A stretch of 64,000 nt of DNA, from assembly GCA_011009095.1 (NCBI GenBank), contig VTPC01091278.1, forward strand, positions 11,367 to 75,366, read 5' to 3'. This document shows, piece after piece, positions 11,289 to 23,509 of this stretch (positions are counted from its first letter, which is position 1; every line of letters begins with the position of its first letter). The DNA is from Ignelater luminosus (taxonomy: Eukaryota; Arthropoda; Insecta; Coleoptera; Elateridae). The translations under genes were made by a program, and so were the position numbers. The notes under the pieces were generated by a model that was given only the letters and a program-made list of their open reading frames with translations, had not been told where the DNA came from and did no database searches.

Positions 11289-11324
11289 TTAATGCTATAA
11301 TAAATTTTATTGCAAAGAATTCAA

Positions 11325-11435
11325 TCTAGAACCCGTCTAGCAAAAGCTAGTAGGGATTTGATAGTTAACCTCCATCTTAGCATCGGTTCACTAAATTAAT
11401 TACCTACACCAGGGTGTACAATAAATAAATAAACA
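11325..11435 (+). pseudogene. Possible LINE 3' end with (AATA) tail
   Basis: The plus strand reads TRLAKASRDLIVNLHL in one frame, reminiscent of LINE ORF2 C-termini, and is soon followed by CAATAAATAAATAAACAA, the kind of simple (AATA)n tail many insect LINEs carry. The coding piece is too short to be sure. The rest of the element would lie in the adjacent gap. Confidence 0.3.
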
Positions 11436-12059
11436 AAGCCTCACGAAATTACTAAAAATCTCTAACTCTGATAATCCACTTCAATCTTTTACCTAACTAG
11501 ACCTTGAGACTAACCCAATTAATAGAAATTATCCCGCTAAAAGCCGTTCAAATACCGTAAAACTAGAACAAGAAGTTTACTAGATGTCGAAATTAATTAC
11601 ACTTAGTGTCCTGCTTATAATAATAATAATGCAAATCGTCAACCCTAATTGACTTACAAAAAACTTCAAAAAAACTACAAGAAGATTAATTAATCTCCCA
11701 GAGTGAACTCGTCGACCTCAACTATCTCTCAAAACGAGAAAAACTAAAAAATAAAGAACAAACTGCAAGTACCGATCAAACAAACACATGAAATGGTAGC
11801 AAAAAGTAACCGTTACAAGTCATTCCGTTTTTTATTCCTACTTTTCCACTACTGAGTATCAAGCAATTTACATTAAAAAGAAACTCAAATCCACCTCAAA
11901 ACCAGCTTTATTTGTGATCATTCTCTATTTAGCATTGCATCTCTGATTGAGCAAATTCATAAACTGCAAATGAAGTTCAAAACACTTTTCATATCGGCAT
12001 ATATTTGCCTTGTTTTCTTCATCAGATTTTTAATGAGAAATTTACGAATAGCAGCTTTA
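11436..12059. other. No gene seen
   Basis: AT-rich sequence with many stops in all frames. A 67-codon plus-strand frame at 11970-12173 is the shadow of the LINE tail on the opposite strand. Confidence 0.55.
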
Positions 12060-12860
12060 AGTGCTAATGACCTAGAAGGTTCCATCTTGTTCTTTTTGGG
12101 TCTCACAGCTTCTGTCGCATCCCGCATTTTGATCGCTATGTTTTCTTATCTTTCTATTCTTCTTCGTCAATAGCTCTATCTCTCATTGTTGCCATTATTC
12201 GACTTGTGTATGTTAATATTGGTCTTCCTTGTCTTCTTTTTTGAACTGATTCATAATTAATAGCAGTTTTTGGCCAACTGCCATCTTCCATCCTGTTTAC
12301 GTGTCCGTACCATATCAGTTCCCTTGTTTCTATTCTTTCCGTTGTATTTTTTTATTTTTTTTATTATGCTTTTACTTTTTTCTTTTCTAAGGAGGTTATG
12401 TGGAAGAGCAGCGCAGATCCTATCCGCTAAACGTCGCCTCTTAATGAAATAAATTGTAGGTTAAACGTAATCATATAACATAAAAAAATAAATAAAGACG
12501 TTTATTGTTATTATTATTTGTTCTTTCTGTGTGTCTTCTAAGGAAATTCATTTCTATAGCATCCACTTTTCTTTTGTCCTTTACCGACATTTGCCAACAT
12601 TCTGATCCATATTGTTTCTACGATTGCTCTGTAGATTGTTAATTTTGTTGCGATTGTAATTTGGTTTGACCAAAATGATGAATTGAGGAGTATTCGTATG
12701 CATTTTTGACCTTGTTGGACACTTTGTTTTATATCGCTTTCTGATATTCCTTTATTTGATATTGTGCTGTCTAAATATTTATATCCTTCTCACCTTTTTA
12801 TGTGTCCATCTTGTTGTCTAAAAACTAAATTGGTCACCCAAAACGTCTCCAAAACCATTT
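12060..12860 (-). pseudogene. LINE ORF2 C-terminal remnant, interrupted
   Basis: On the minus strand, with frame changes, it reads DGHIKR, EGYKYLDSTISNKGI, QSVQQGQKCIRILLNSSFWS, TIATKLTIYRAIVETI, SECWQMSVKDKRKVDAIEMN and then FLRR. After a 142-bp insertion it continues with TERIETRELIWYGHVNRMED, WPKTAINYESVQ and KRRQGRPILTY. This is the region downstream of the reverse transcriptase palm: the F-K-Y-L-G-x-x-I motif (here YLDSTIS), the thumb/linker, and the R-x-x-W-x-G-H-x-x-R-M tail. Several frameshifts and stops are present. The reverse transcriptase core itself is not seen, so this is either a truncated copy or one whose 5' part has diverged beyond recognition. Confidence 0.75.
12394..12535 (+). 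mobile_element. 142-bp insertion with 9-bp target duplication inside a LINE tail
   Basis: TTCTAAGGA occurs at 12385-12393 and again at 12536-12544, exactly bracketing 142 bases that interrupt the LINE tail coding sequence (FLRR on one side, LLRK on the other). The inserted piece begins with a GC-richer part (GGTTATGTGGAAGAGCAGCG and GATCCTATCCGCTAAACGTC) and ends with an (AATA)/(TTATTATT) tail. That arrangement fits a 5'-truncated LINE 3' end or a SINE integrated by target-primed reverse transcription in the plus orientation. No RNA polymerase III boxes are clear, so I cannot choose between the two. Confidence 0.6.
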
Positions 12861-15810
12861 TTCTTATTTTGCTTCTATCTGGAAGAACCCGAAAAGAACA
12901 TTGCATGACAGCAGTACGGCATTGGCACTGTCAGCAATTATAACAAAGGTGCTTGGTATTGAATGGTTGAACAGAAACGCAGTTTCTGTAACTCCTAGTA
13001 CTGAAAATAATAACCGCGAAGTTTATTGTGTGTGACTTTTTCACTTTTTATATCTTTGAAGAAGAGTTTGGATCTGCTTTGTTTTATTAAGATAAACAGT
13101 GAACTCTCTCTATTTACATACGTTTTTAACACTATTAGACAGAAAACTTGTTAACAACTTAAATCGGCCAGCCATCTTTTTCGACATAAGTCACATTTAC
13201 CAAGTGATTAAGTTCTCGATAAAATTGTGAATTAGCTGCAATATTGTTCTTTCTATTAGTAAACTACGTGCATAGAAAACTAAGTGGTAGACTCGAGTAC
13301 AATCAAATTTACAAAGTTACAGTAACTCACAGACACAAAGAAAGTTGAGTTAAAAAATATTTTAATGTAAGAAACAAAAGTGTCACTTTATTTTGGTTTA
13401 ACCTTTTCTAATTATTAATTATTAAAATCAGCAATAAACATAAAACAAGAAAGGTCTTGTTATATAATTACATAAATTTAATCAGGTTGTATGAAACTTT
13501 GTCGGTCAATAAACTGCAGGTATTTAACAAACCAATTTGCATAAATAATTCAAGAGGTTCTATCTTTTCCTTGTTTTTGTTTAATTTATTTGATTTGCTT
13601 TTATTGTTTACATTTAAATTCTTAGCTTCTTTAAACGTTTTGTCTATTAAGACTAATCCGAATTTCCTTCTGGTTTGCTTTCGATATGTATCGCTTTCTA
13701 TTTATTTTTTTAATATAATTCATTATTTTAATTTTTCACTATCATTAAATTACTACCAGTACCTGTTCAGCATTTATATGTTACAAGCTCTTATCAGTAT
13801 CATCATCTAGCTACATACCGGTTATTAGTTAAACAGTTTAATTCCCACGCTTGATTGCTGATATTAATTGGTTTTCATCTATTTGTGTTATTTTCCACTA
13901 ATTAATAAAATGTATAATCTTAAATTTGCGTAATGCTTTAAAAATAATATAAACTTTGATTGACATTTATATATTCCTAATTATCAACGAATTTCTCGAC
14001 AACTTTTTTTATGTCCAACTAAATTATATTTATAACAGCCAGTTAGACACATGAAAAGAAAACATAAATAATAAGAAAAAATTTCAAAGAAGAAAAAATT
14101 ATATACACAAATCTGAATTAATAACTTCCAGACCTTATCCTTGCCTTTATAGAAAAAACATGAAACAACCCGAAAAACACTGACCTACCAAAAAAGCCAC
14201 GCAAGGATATTTTACCCAAATGTCATGGTAAAATTAGTAGTAGCATGGTATTCTCTTATGTAAACAAAATAGCAGACCAGTTTTTATGGACGGGTTATTA
14301 AAATAAATCATTTCAAATTATCACCACAGATATTATAATATAAATGCGTTGGCAACTAGGATAATAAAAAAAGAAGGTTTGAAACGGCTATTAAAGTTTC
14401 ACATTTTACTAAACTTATACGTTTTGAAAATATATTGCTCAAACTTTTTTAAAAGGCATTAAAAAAATAAAAATTTAAATTTTATTTTAAATACAAACAT
14501 AGTAAAGGAAGGAGTCCGGCTTTTATGATTAGATCACCGCATTTATTAAATTTTATATTTTTAAATGCGTGGTATGTGTTATAAATTTCTTCGGCAGGTT
14601 TGATCTTTTTTAAATGAAAATTAAGTGAAATTATAAATGTAACAAGATAAATTTGATAGCCTTTTTTCTGGATAGTAACAAGGTTATTAAGTTTTAATTC
14701 TAGAAAATTGTTTATCTAATTATTTAATTAGATAGTTAAGATCGAAGAAAAAGTTATTTGACAGGCTGTAATTTCTTTCTCGCACGTATATGTTTGATTC
14801 TATTCAAAAAAACCCAGACACCAAAATTGTAGAGGTGTTCCTATATAGAAGTGTGTAGTACATACACAAAAAGAAACCTGTCATACGAATGTGAGAATCA
14901 TTACCGATTAACATCTATTAGTTATTTTCCCACAAGAACAAGAATTTATATGTACACATACACACATCACACAATTTCCCACTGGTAGTAGTAGTTTGTG
15001 GTGTGCTTTTAATTTGTATTGATATATTACAGCTCAAAGACAGCTTAATAATACGTAGGAATAATTGACAATCACGTTTAAGGCCATTTGTGTCAACAAC
15101 AATAAAACTGTTCGTTGTGATTAGCAAAAAATGTCGTTGTAAAGTGCAATGGATAGGTAGTTGTTATATACATAGTTTTACTTGATATTTACTTGTACTG
15201 GTATTTCTTCAATTAATGATTTCTTGAGATTGGTGAACTTTTTGCACTACTAAGCTAGCAGACATTTTTCAATTAAAACTAAACAAAGCTTTGAATTGTA
15301 ATTTTCTTATTTGTATTTATTAACTATAAATAGATACGAAGGTTCTTATTGCACTTGAATATAAATCAACAGCTGCTAATTATTTTTACGAATTCATTGG
15401 AATATGAAATATTTAACAGTTTCATGCAACTGTTTTTAACTAATATTTCGTAATGTTGTTTATCCCGCAAGGTAAAGTCTGTTTTATAAATTACAGTTTT
15501 GCTAATATACAATAGATATTAAAATTGTGGTTGAGGTAGATGCTATTTTTCAGTACAGATCTCTTAAATTAGTTACAAAACTTTAATTATATTTCTTGTT
15601 AATTGCGTGACAACTCCTTCCAATAGCTGTAAGATGTCTCAGCTACATTGAATACTCAAATTGCAACAAAACATACGAGTAATAAATTTTAACCTAAGAT
15701 TGTATTTTTAAAATGAATTTGCCTATAATGGATTCTGTAAGAACCTAGAAATCTCATGAAAGAAATTCATATTCCAGGGTTCCTACAATGTCCTGATGAT
15801 TATAAAATGC
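12861..15810. other. AT-rich stretch, no gene seen
   Basis: A 117-codon plus-strand frame at 13457-13810 is rich in F, L, I and Y as expected of AT-rich chance frames and shows no family motif. A 69-codon minus-strand frame at 14918-15127 likewise shows nothing known. Confidence 0.5.
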
Positions 15811-16010
15811 ATTCCTCACAATAAAAAACAGATTTGATCACCCGTCGAAATCAAAATATAACAACACAATAAGTACAAAGAGAACTAGAATCATTGTCCG
15901 GTTTTGGTATCCCTCAGGATCAGTAAGGGCTTAGGGATTTACAAGAACCCAGGGTTTTGTAAGATCCTGACAATAAGTCAATAACTTACAATAGCCTCAA
16001 GCCTGCACGA
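15811..16010 (+). repeat. Diverged direct repeat, copy 1
   Basis: Shares ordered blocks with 17080-17300: CTCACAA near the start, AAATCA followed by TAACAACAC, ACTACAAAGAGA or its variant TACAAAGAGA, TAGAAT, and later CCTGA with AAGTCAA. Identity is moderate with indels. The two copies lie about 1.27 kb apart in the same orientation and flank the LINE pieces at 16391-16816. Confidence 0.5.
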
Positions 16011-16390
16011 ATCTTATAATGGAGAGTCGCCGAAGTGACGTGACAAATCATCTGGCAGTAACATAACTGTGGTATGACAGTGGCATAGAAGTGACGATAC
16101 TGACACGTGACTCAAAGTCTACTAAAGTGTAGCAGTTGCAGTTCAATTCATCTAAATAATAAAAATGTTTTCCTCTGACGAAGAAGATGCTTTCGAATTA
16201 TTGAATTTAGTTAACCTCAATCACATTTGGATCAGTCTTGCTAATTTCGGAGTCCAATTTATAATCAATATCGATGGGCTTACACTAAACGCATTATTCA
16301 TCGGAATTACTGACTCACTTGACTTATGCTGCTATCTGTATGTCTTTTTGCTCTTTTCTATACAGATAAAACAGCAACAACATTCTGTTA

Positions 16391-16545
16391 GCTTTTTAAT
16401 TTCAGACTTACACACTTTTTATTGAAGACAATCTGGAAAAAACAGTTATGATTGATGTCTTCTATTTGCTCGAAGACTTCTACTAGTTGCTTCTTGTCTC
16501 TCGAGATAATTGCAACATCGTCAGCATTTTGAAATAAATGAGTGG
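16391..16545 (-). pseudogene. LINE reverse transcriptase motif C fragment
   Basis: The minus strand reads FQNADDVAIISRDKKQLVEV then FEQIEDINHN. This is the catalytic motif C region (Y-A-D-D, here with N replacing Y) and the following helix of a non-LTR reverse transcriptase. It stops abruptly at about 16545, where a LINE tail begins on the opposite strand. Replacement of the aromatic residue and loss of the rest of the domain make it dead. Confidence 0.75.
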
Positions 16546-16550
16546 ATGGA

Positions 16551-16816
16551 AAATGAAAATATAGCAAAAATAATAAAATCACAAAGGTTGAGATGATATG
16601 GGCACATATGTAGAAGTAAGAAAGAGGCACCGATAAGAATTATAACAGAATGAACACCAACAATAGGAAAACTCGGAAAAAGACCCAGACAACGATGCAA
16701 GGAGCAAGTGGAGGAAGATATAAAAATAATGAAGATAGGGGAATGAAGGGAAAAGATTAGAAACGAAAAAGAATGGAGACGAATAGTAAAGAAAGCTAAA
16801 ATACACCATAAGTTAT
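16551..16816 (+). pseudogene. LINE ORF2 C-terminal tail
   Basis: The plus strand reads ENIAKIIKSQRLR, stop, YGHICRSKKEAPIRIITE, stop, TIGKLGKRPRQRCKEQVEED and finally NEKEWRRIVKKAKIHHKL, stop. This matches the usual LINE ORF2 ending: R-L-x-W-x-G-H, then G-K-R-P-x-x-R-x-x-x-x-x-V-E-x-D, then E-x-W-R-R-I-V. The W before the GH motif has become a stop (TGA). It faces away from the motif C fragment immediately to its left, as expected for a 5'-inverted LINE insertion. Confidence 0.8.
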
Positions 16817-17079
16817 AAGGCAACAGAAATTTCTAGAAAATGTGGGCTGATCCACCACATGATAAATGGACCTAGAAGTGAAAACAGCCACAATTTCTCC
16901 GGAAGTGTATGGCCTTATACATTACATTGATGTCTACTTAATTTAAATTACGGTTAGTCTCCGTCTATGCGCAATTACTCATGGTCTCCCCCATCAGAAA
17001 GTCTGATTTGGTGGACGCTGTCATCAAGAGTCTACAAAAATGCAGAATTGCAGAAACCTGAACACTTCAAGCAAAATTT

Positions 17080-17300
17080 ACTCCTCACAAACAAATTTCA
17101 TTACCTGCCAAAATCAGAACGTAACAACACGGTAACTACAAAGAGAGTTAGAATTACTATTAGACCCTGAAATCTCTAGATATTGATTTTCCTCTAAGAC
17201 CTTAGAAGTTCAGACGAGGTTCGAGTTCTGTAACAGTCTTATAAAGGCCAGATGCTTGCCTGAACATAAAGTCAACAATACCCTGTAGGCTTAGAGAAGC
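17080..17300 (+). repeat. Diverged direct repeat, copy 2
   Basis: Counterpart of 15811-16010 (blocks CTCCTCACAA, GTAACAACACGGTAACTACA, AAGAGAGTTAGAATTACT, CCTGAACATAAAGTCAACAA). The relative order of some later blocks differs between the copies, so internal rearrangement or a shorter original period is possible. Confidence 0.5.
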
Positions 17301-19319
17301 GCGAGCTCTTAAGAAGATTCCGGGTAACTATGAGAACTACGAACTTATAACTACCAACAGAGAGGGAGAGAGAGAGAGTAAGAGACACAATTATCGAATC
17401 ACAGAATATTCTTGATTAATCTTGACTTTCCAAAAATCTATACAGAGAAATCTGTAGTTATATCAACGTTCCTATATTCAATGTTTGATTCTATTAAAGA
17501 TCAAAAGCTGATAACTTTAATTTGTGATATTAAGGCTGCCATGATGGTTTACTCACTGCTCACGAGCTTCAATGAACAACGTTCTACGGAAAAGTTCTTA
17601 GACCATTAGAAAATACCACAACAATCTTTGAAAGCTCATATGTGGCGCATAAAATACTTAAAAAAGCGCATCAAAATTAGGAATCAGCAGCTTCAACCAT
17701 TTAATTATAGCTAACTTTCTACAAATTTTTTTAACCTTAGCAATACAGGATTGTGCTCAGAGTAATAGAGAGTACCTGTTCAGGTTTTTTTTACGTTAAA
17801 AACATACTTGATCTAAAGGATGTAGCATTTACTATCAACATATTTCTTTGATTAAGTTATTTTCTGCTTTTCATAATCTTCAGCTGTGACAGTATTCAAA
17901 CTAGTAGGACTTAGAATGATATACTATCTCTCTAAATGATTTCTGATGAATTTATTTGTAAGAAGCTTCTAGATTGAGACTTTTCTAGAGATTTCGCTCC
18001 TATTGGAAAAGAGATTCGTTTTTAGTGTCTCTGTTGTTCCGAAGCCTCACATTAAAAGTTTTACTAGTTTCATGTTAGACAATAAAACGGCTTTAATGTC
18101 AGCAATTGTTTTCTTTTTGAACAGCAAAAAGAAAAGTCCGACTGTTTTCGGCAGCAAGCCGCATCTCCTAGTTATTGTAAGGAAACGGGAAACGTGATTC
18201 TTAGTGTTACCTTAGTTTCTTACAAAGAGAGGTCTGAGTCCAAACGAACCTTTAACTTGCTCCAATCTCCCTTCAAAATAATAAACAAAGAAGTTGAGAA
18301 ACTTGAAAATGACCTTCTCGTGGAGCATCTTGTTCGTAGAAAGTTTTTTTAGTCATTTTGGATCTTTAATCTCTAAGAAATAAATTTGACGCGGCACGAA
18401 AAAGCTTGTTTATCAATTATTATTAGAAGTGTACGACGTTTCCTGGGGATTCCAAAACAGCGTGGTCTTACATAAGGTCACGCACTATCACGGTAAAAAA
18501 ATCTGTCTTTCAGTTTAAGTAACACTATTATGTAAGTAATTGAACTGATAAATTCGCCTTAAAGCCTGATGCAAAAGAGAGCAATTTTGTTAAAACCGAC
18601 GTATCGTCAGACAAGTGTATCCCGTTTTTTTTTGCCGCGATAGTACATGCTATACTTTTCGACAGTCTGGATTTCATTGCGAAAACATAGATGTTTGAGT
18701 GACGTCCTAGCGTTTCGTCAACGCCTTTGTTCTAGTGATTTTGAGTTAATTTGTCTAGCTTTTAAAAATATATTTGTACTACTCTAGGGGCACCAAAGCT
18801 AAAAAAGCAGATAAAAAGAGAAGTGCAATTGAACACATACAAGTAATAAAATGTAAAAACATTTAGTTTCTTTTTTTATGTAATACGGTGCGTTATTATT
18901 AGACCAGGTAGTTCGTTGAGTCTATTTTCTCGAGGAAATATTAATATGTCATTTTAGGCATGAAGAAGCTATTTTAAATTCGTTGTGTTGTGTTTACTAT
19001 AAAATCTTGTATGTTCTTAACAGAACCTTCCCTTACCAAATCAAAACGTTGACCTGATCAGTCGGTCTGTAGAATCTGCTTACCGTTGAAGCTTGAATAG
19101 CTCTAGATGATAAGTTGGGCAGTTTTGCGGAAAGACCTAACTTAGAAAAGGACTACGCGTGCAGTACATTCTTTAGGTGTTTTCACATTCAGCGGTGTCC
19201 TACCACCAAAAACTGCAATTTCAATAAGATCTATGTGCTTACGTTTTTGATATAAATACTCTCAGAACACCGCTTTTAGATTTGTGATTTGTTCTGCACA
19301 GCCCAGCTAGAGAAACACT
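17301..19319. other. No gene recognised
   Basis: Mixed AT-rich sequence. Open frames at 17412-17609 and 18003-18197 carry no known domain. GGAAACGGGAAACG at 18181-18194 and the bases after it resemble 8271-8315, suggesting remains of a shared dispersed element. The 18400-19300 part is slightly less AT-rich but shows no recognisable coding signal. Confidence 0.4.
17359..17385. repeat. GA-rich microsatellite
   Basis: AGAGAGGGAGAGAGAGAGAG and a few more purines: an imperfect (GA)n run. Confidence 0.8.
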
Positions 19320-20490
19320 CATTATAAAGAAATAAAGTTCTTCTTTATCTTCTTTTCTTAGCCGTTATCTATCCTATGGATATAAGCCTCTCTATAAGTT
19401 TTCCATTTCTGTCTATTTTGAGCGATTTCAACCCATTTATCTGTCTCCTTTGTCACGTGACCAGCCCACTGTCATTTCAACGTCGCTGCTCTTTCCACCA
19501 CGTCTTGGATGTCCGTTCTTTCTCTTAACGAAGTATTAGTTTTGTGGTCTTTCAGTGTCACTCCTAGAATTTTTCTCCAAATAACTCTTTGATTAATTTT
19601 TAATTTATCGGTGATGGCTTTGGTAAATACCTATGTTTCGGCCCCATATGTGGTCAATGCCAATATCCACTGATTGTGTAGGTCTCGTTTCAATTTTAGA
19701 GGGATGTCCATTTAGAATACGTCTTTTAGCTTTGCGTAGACTGTCCAGGTTAGTCTTATTCTTTTGTTGATTTCCATTTGTTGGTTTGGTTTTCCGATGG
19801 TAATTTTTTTGCTCCAAGGACTTGTAGTCGTCTAGCTTTCTTACAGCTTGATTATCTATTATTATTGATTCTGTGTTGTCTTCTTGAATTGTCATGTACT
19901 TTGTTTTACTTTTGTTCACTTTTAGCTTGTTTTATATCTTACATTAGGAATATTAGCTCTTCTTTTGATTTGGTAAAGACTGGAATGTCGTCGGCGAACC
20001 TATTCGATTTCCTTGAGTGCATCTCCTAGAACTAGTGTAAATAATTTGGGTGATAAATTGTCCACCTTTTCTGATTTTTTGTGCAATTGGATTTGCATGC
20101 TTGTTTGTTGGTAAATGCTTTTAATTATATTGATGTAGCGGCTGTTTATTCGGGCGTTTGATAAAGCTTTGCTTACTGGCCAAATTTCTATTGTATCGAA
20201 GGCTTTTCTAAAGTCTATGAAAGCCATCCATAATGGTATTCTGTATTCTGTGGTTCTTTCTGTCAATATTCTCATCGTCTGCAGGTGTTCCACTGTGCTA
20301 TATCCTTCTGAAAGCCTACCTGTTGGATCGGTTGGTAGAAGTCAAAGCTTCAGTGTTAATCTGTTTGTTATGATTTTAGAAAACAGTTGATATAGTTGCG
20401 ATAGAAGGCTGGTTGGCCGGCTGATTCCAGATCTTCTTGGTCTCCTTTTTTGTAAATTAGTGTTACATCTACTAACTAGATTACGACTTT
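19320..20490 (-). pseudogene. RTE-like LINE reverse transcriptase and C-terminus, decayed
   Basis: The minus strand gives, in order: PRRSGISRPTSLLSQLYQLF then SKIITNRLTLKL (fingers); STVEHLQTMRILTERTTEYR; MAFIDFRKAFDTIE (motif A, with D-F-R-K-A-F-D intact); NARINSRYINIIKSIYQQ; LSPKLFTLVLGDALKEIE (motif B, its start damaged); RFADDIPVFTKSKEELIFLM (motif C, ADD intact); NKSKTKYMTIQEDN; and LTTYGAETWVFTKAITDKLK. Then come RVIWRKILGVTLKDHKTN, RTDIQDVVERAATLK, QWAGHVTKETDKWVE and a terminal WKTYREAYIHRIDNG, stop. The order matches insect endonuclease-reverse transcriptase LINEs of RTE-like type. Frameshifts, a short deletion between KEIE and RFADD, and several stops inactivate it. The endonuclease domain is missing, so the copy is 5'-truncated. 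Confidence 0.9.
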
Positions 20491-23400
20491 AGAAAGTGGA
20501 GTACTGTCGCATGTGGAACACTTGAACTGACTATTTTTCTAGAGCCGTGTTTTTCAGTGTTTCCAGATAATGAATCACTTTTATGTATTTTCATTTTATG
20601 AGAAGTCTCTCCATCAGTTTCCGAGTGCATAAAAACCTGGACAACAGTCCTATGGGACGCCGACGTATGAATGAGAGTTCTCTAGTTTAAAAAGACCGCT
20701 GAGTTTTCTCAGATTTTTTTTCTCAGGTATTTATTTTGGCCTATTCAGTATTTATCTGGCTTTTTTCCTAGCGGATGAGAATGCAATAAATTCATTTCAC
20801 TGAAGGACAAGTAAACCAAAAATACTCTTATTTTGACTCTTTTGCACTCTGATAAAAGGTCCGAAACATTTGATGAATCAGCAGCAATGATAGCTTCTAA
20901 CTAAATTGAAGAATAATTTTAAACTTTATTAAGGTGTGACAAACTAAAAAATCTTAAAAGGAAAATAGAAACAAAATAGTCAGATCAAGATATATTAAGC
21001 AGAGTTGGATGATATCAGTCTTGGAAGTACTTTAAAAGTACAGAATTCATAATTTGTGTTTCAAAATAAGATTAAACAAAATTACACAAGAGGAAGCCAC
21101 TCTGAAAGTATAAAACTTTCGACTTATACCTAAAAATGGACCTGTATAGGGATTTAGGATGGTCTATTGTCTTTTTGTATTTATTGTATTAATGCGCTTT
21201 TCTTCTAATTTTAACAGGGAAGTGCATTGCAACATATTTAGTATAAAAACGTATGAAGTAAGTTTCAGATTATAACCAAAATAAAACAAATCAGAATTTT
21301 GTATCATGTATAGTTTTTCTTATGTTCTAATTTAAATTTTGCGTGTCATACTTTTTTCAAGCGTGAGGCGTTATGCTCACATATAAATTGTTAAACGTGA
21401 GTCCTGTAAGCCGCTACTAGCAATTATAATCAAATGAAACAAAAACAATTCAGCACATAGTTAATACGGTACAAAAAGAAGATAAAATCTAGAGCTCCTA
21501 AATTACTAACTTTTATATCCATATATTTATATATTCTCTCATTTTTATTATATTGCATAATAATATTAAAGAGTAGACGGAAAAAACTTATAACTTTTAT
21601 CTCATCTCATAACTTGCGGCAAAAATGTTTTACCTACCGCATTATAGGTAGTGTATGTATGAAGCAAAGAATAAGAAGAAGCAGAGGAATTTGTTTTTGA
21701 AATGTCTCGGCTATTCCGTTGATGTAATTTATTTAATACTAACTTGCTAAGCATTGAAATGCTTCCGTGCATGGCTAACTGTGATCTAACAAAAAGTTAG
21801 ATGTAATGAGTGCAACAGCAACAGATGCAAGTTAGATTACGTTAATTAATGGCATACTTGCCTCACACACATACTCACCAATAGATACCCACATACGTTG
21901 TGTTCGCCATTTTGTCACATCACAATGACTTTCAGTAGATGCGCACGAATGCTAATGGTGAGAAAATATTTTACGGCTAAATAAATAATAGAGCTGCAAA
22001 AAGTGGATATATTATGCAAAACATTATATTAGTAATAACGGTTGAATTTTTACTATAGATTTCTGTAAAAAAGAAAACAGGAGTTTCGTTTGTTTCTCTT
22101 TGAACCCTCCCGCGTGTGATTTATTTATTCATTAGAAAGACACAAATATCCTTATAAAGAGTGTGAACATATTTATGAAGTGTTTCGTAAGATAGTCTCA
22201 TTGAATATTATAATAATACAAACGCAACAACACAATAATTGAATAGAATATATTGAAAATGTTAAAAATAACAAGCCATTCTTGCTATGTGGGTGCAGCA
22301 ATGCCGCAATCCGCAAAAGCAGTCGCATACATATCGGGACTGTGTGATACAGCTGTCAATCCTGAACTACTTTTAATTTTAAATAGTGAAACAAGCGATT
22401 TCAATCGAATCACGTTCAGTGGAGCAGCCATACGGAATATCTATACTGCAAGGAATACGTGTTTGTACACATCACACAGTGTCTTGCTGACTGTTCACTT
22501 GTTTTTGTTTTCGATAGTTAACATGGAGAGAAGAACAAAAAGTGGAAGTAAATACCATTTGTTTTATATATTGGATTGCGCATTACTAACGAACAGCTAT
22601 AATGAATTTAATCAATTATCCTATTTATCAATATACACATTCCGGAAGAAATCTGTACTCTTCTTAGAAAACCTTGCACTTACACGTATTTTATATCAAT
22701 TACTTAAGATTGCCTTTTGTAGAAGACGACGTCGTGGAATTCGTTACCATTTCTTTTTTCTGTTTTGTATTAACTTTCAGAGCAACTTGTCTTGAGAAGT
22801 AAGAGAAAATTATGTAAATGTACTCTTAATTGACATTTGTAGTATTGATCTACATAAAAAGGATGTTTTCTTTTTCACTTTCAAAATATTAATTAGTCTG
22901 TGAAGCACAGATATGAAGAAAAGTGAAAAACATGGAAAGTTTCCTGCTAGAGGAAGTATGAATTAAATGAACAATAAATAAAGTAGAAGAGGAAGAGGAC
23001 CTGAAACTCAAACCTTCAAAGAGCATTAAAATTTCAAAAAGCAAGTCGAACAGTTATGGTTTGTTAAAACCTGTCAGATATAAACTTAGAAATTTCTATA
23101 TTGAGACTAGATTTTTAATGTAGTATTTTTCTCATAAATCTACGAAAAACTTTCCAAAACGATACACACAAATAAATATTTAAAGCTTCTTTAAATTCGC
23201 CATATAAATAGAATACGCGTCAGTGCAATTTTAACTGCATTTGGGATAGAGCAAGGCTTCGAATTTGCATTAATTCCAAATTTAAGAAATTAAATTCAAC
23301 ACGATAAGTACCTAATTACAAGGGCGCCATTGAATGTTTTATCAAAAAAAAAGGGTGAACCCAGAAACTTCTTGCAGACGCTTATTATCTTACAAATAAA

Positions 23401-23509
23401 AAATGTTTAGTTAGCCCGAGAGAGGTCGCGGTAACTTAAAAACGCTTAAGGTAAATTTTGATATCAGAAAAAATTTTACAAAAAAAATGAGTAGCTTCTA
23501 CATTAACAT
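20491..23509. other. No gene recognised; contains a 179-codon open frame
   Basis: Mostly AT-rich. The longest ATG-initiated frame without Ns in the window runs 22259-22795 on the plus strand. It starts MLKITSHSCYVGAAMPQSAK, has several hydrophobic stretches and a basic cluster CRRRRRGIR near the end, and shows no family motif. There is no evidence of splicing or a conserved domain, so I do not call it a gene. No mobile element is recognised here. Confidence 0.4.

Noticed and set aside
10877..11329. Open frame spanning the N run
   Set aside because: The frame exists only because Ns translate to X; there is no sequence evidence for it.
16165..16425. 86-codon frame starting MFSSDEEDAFELL, faintly like the acidic start of PIF/Harbinger proteins
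   Set aside because: Only the acidic first dozen residues suggest this. No transposase motif follows and acidic N-termini are common.
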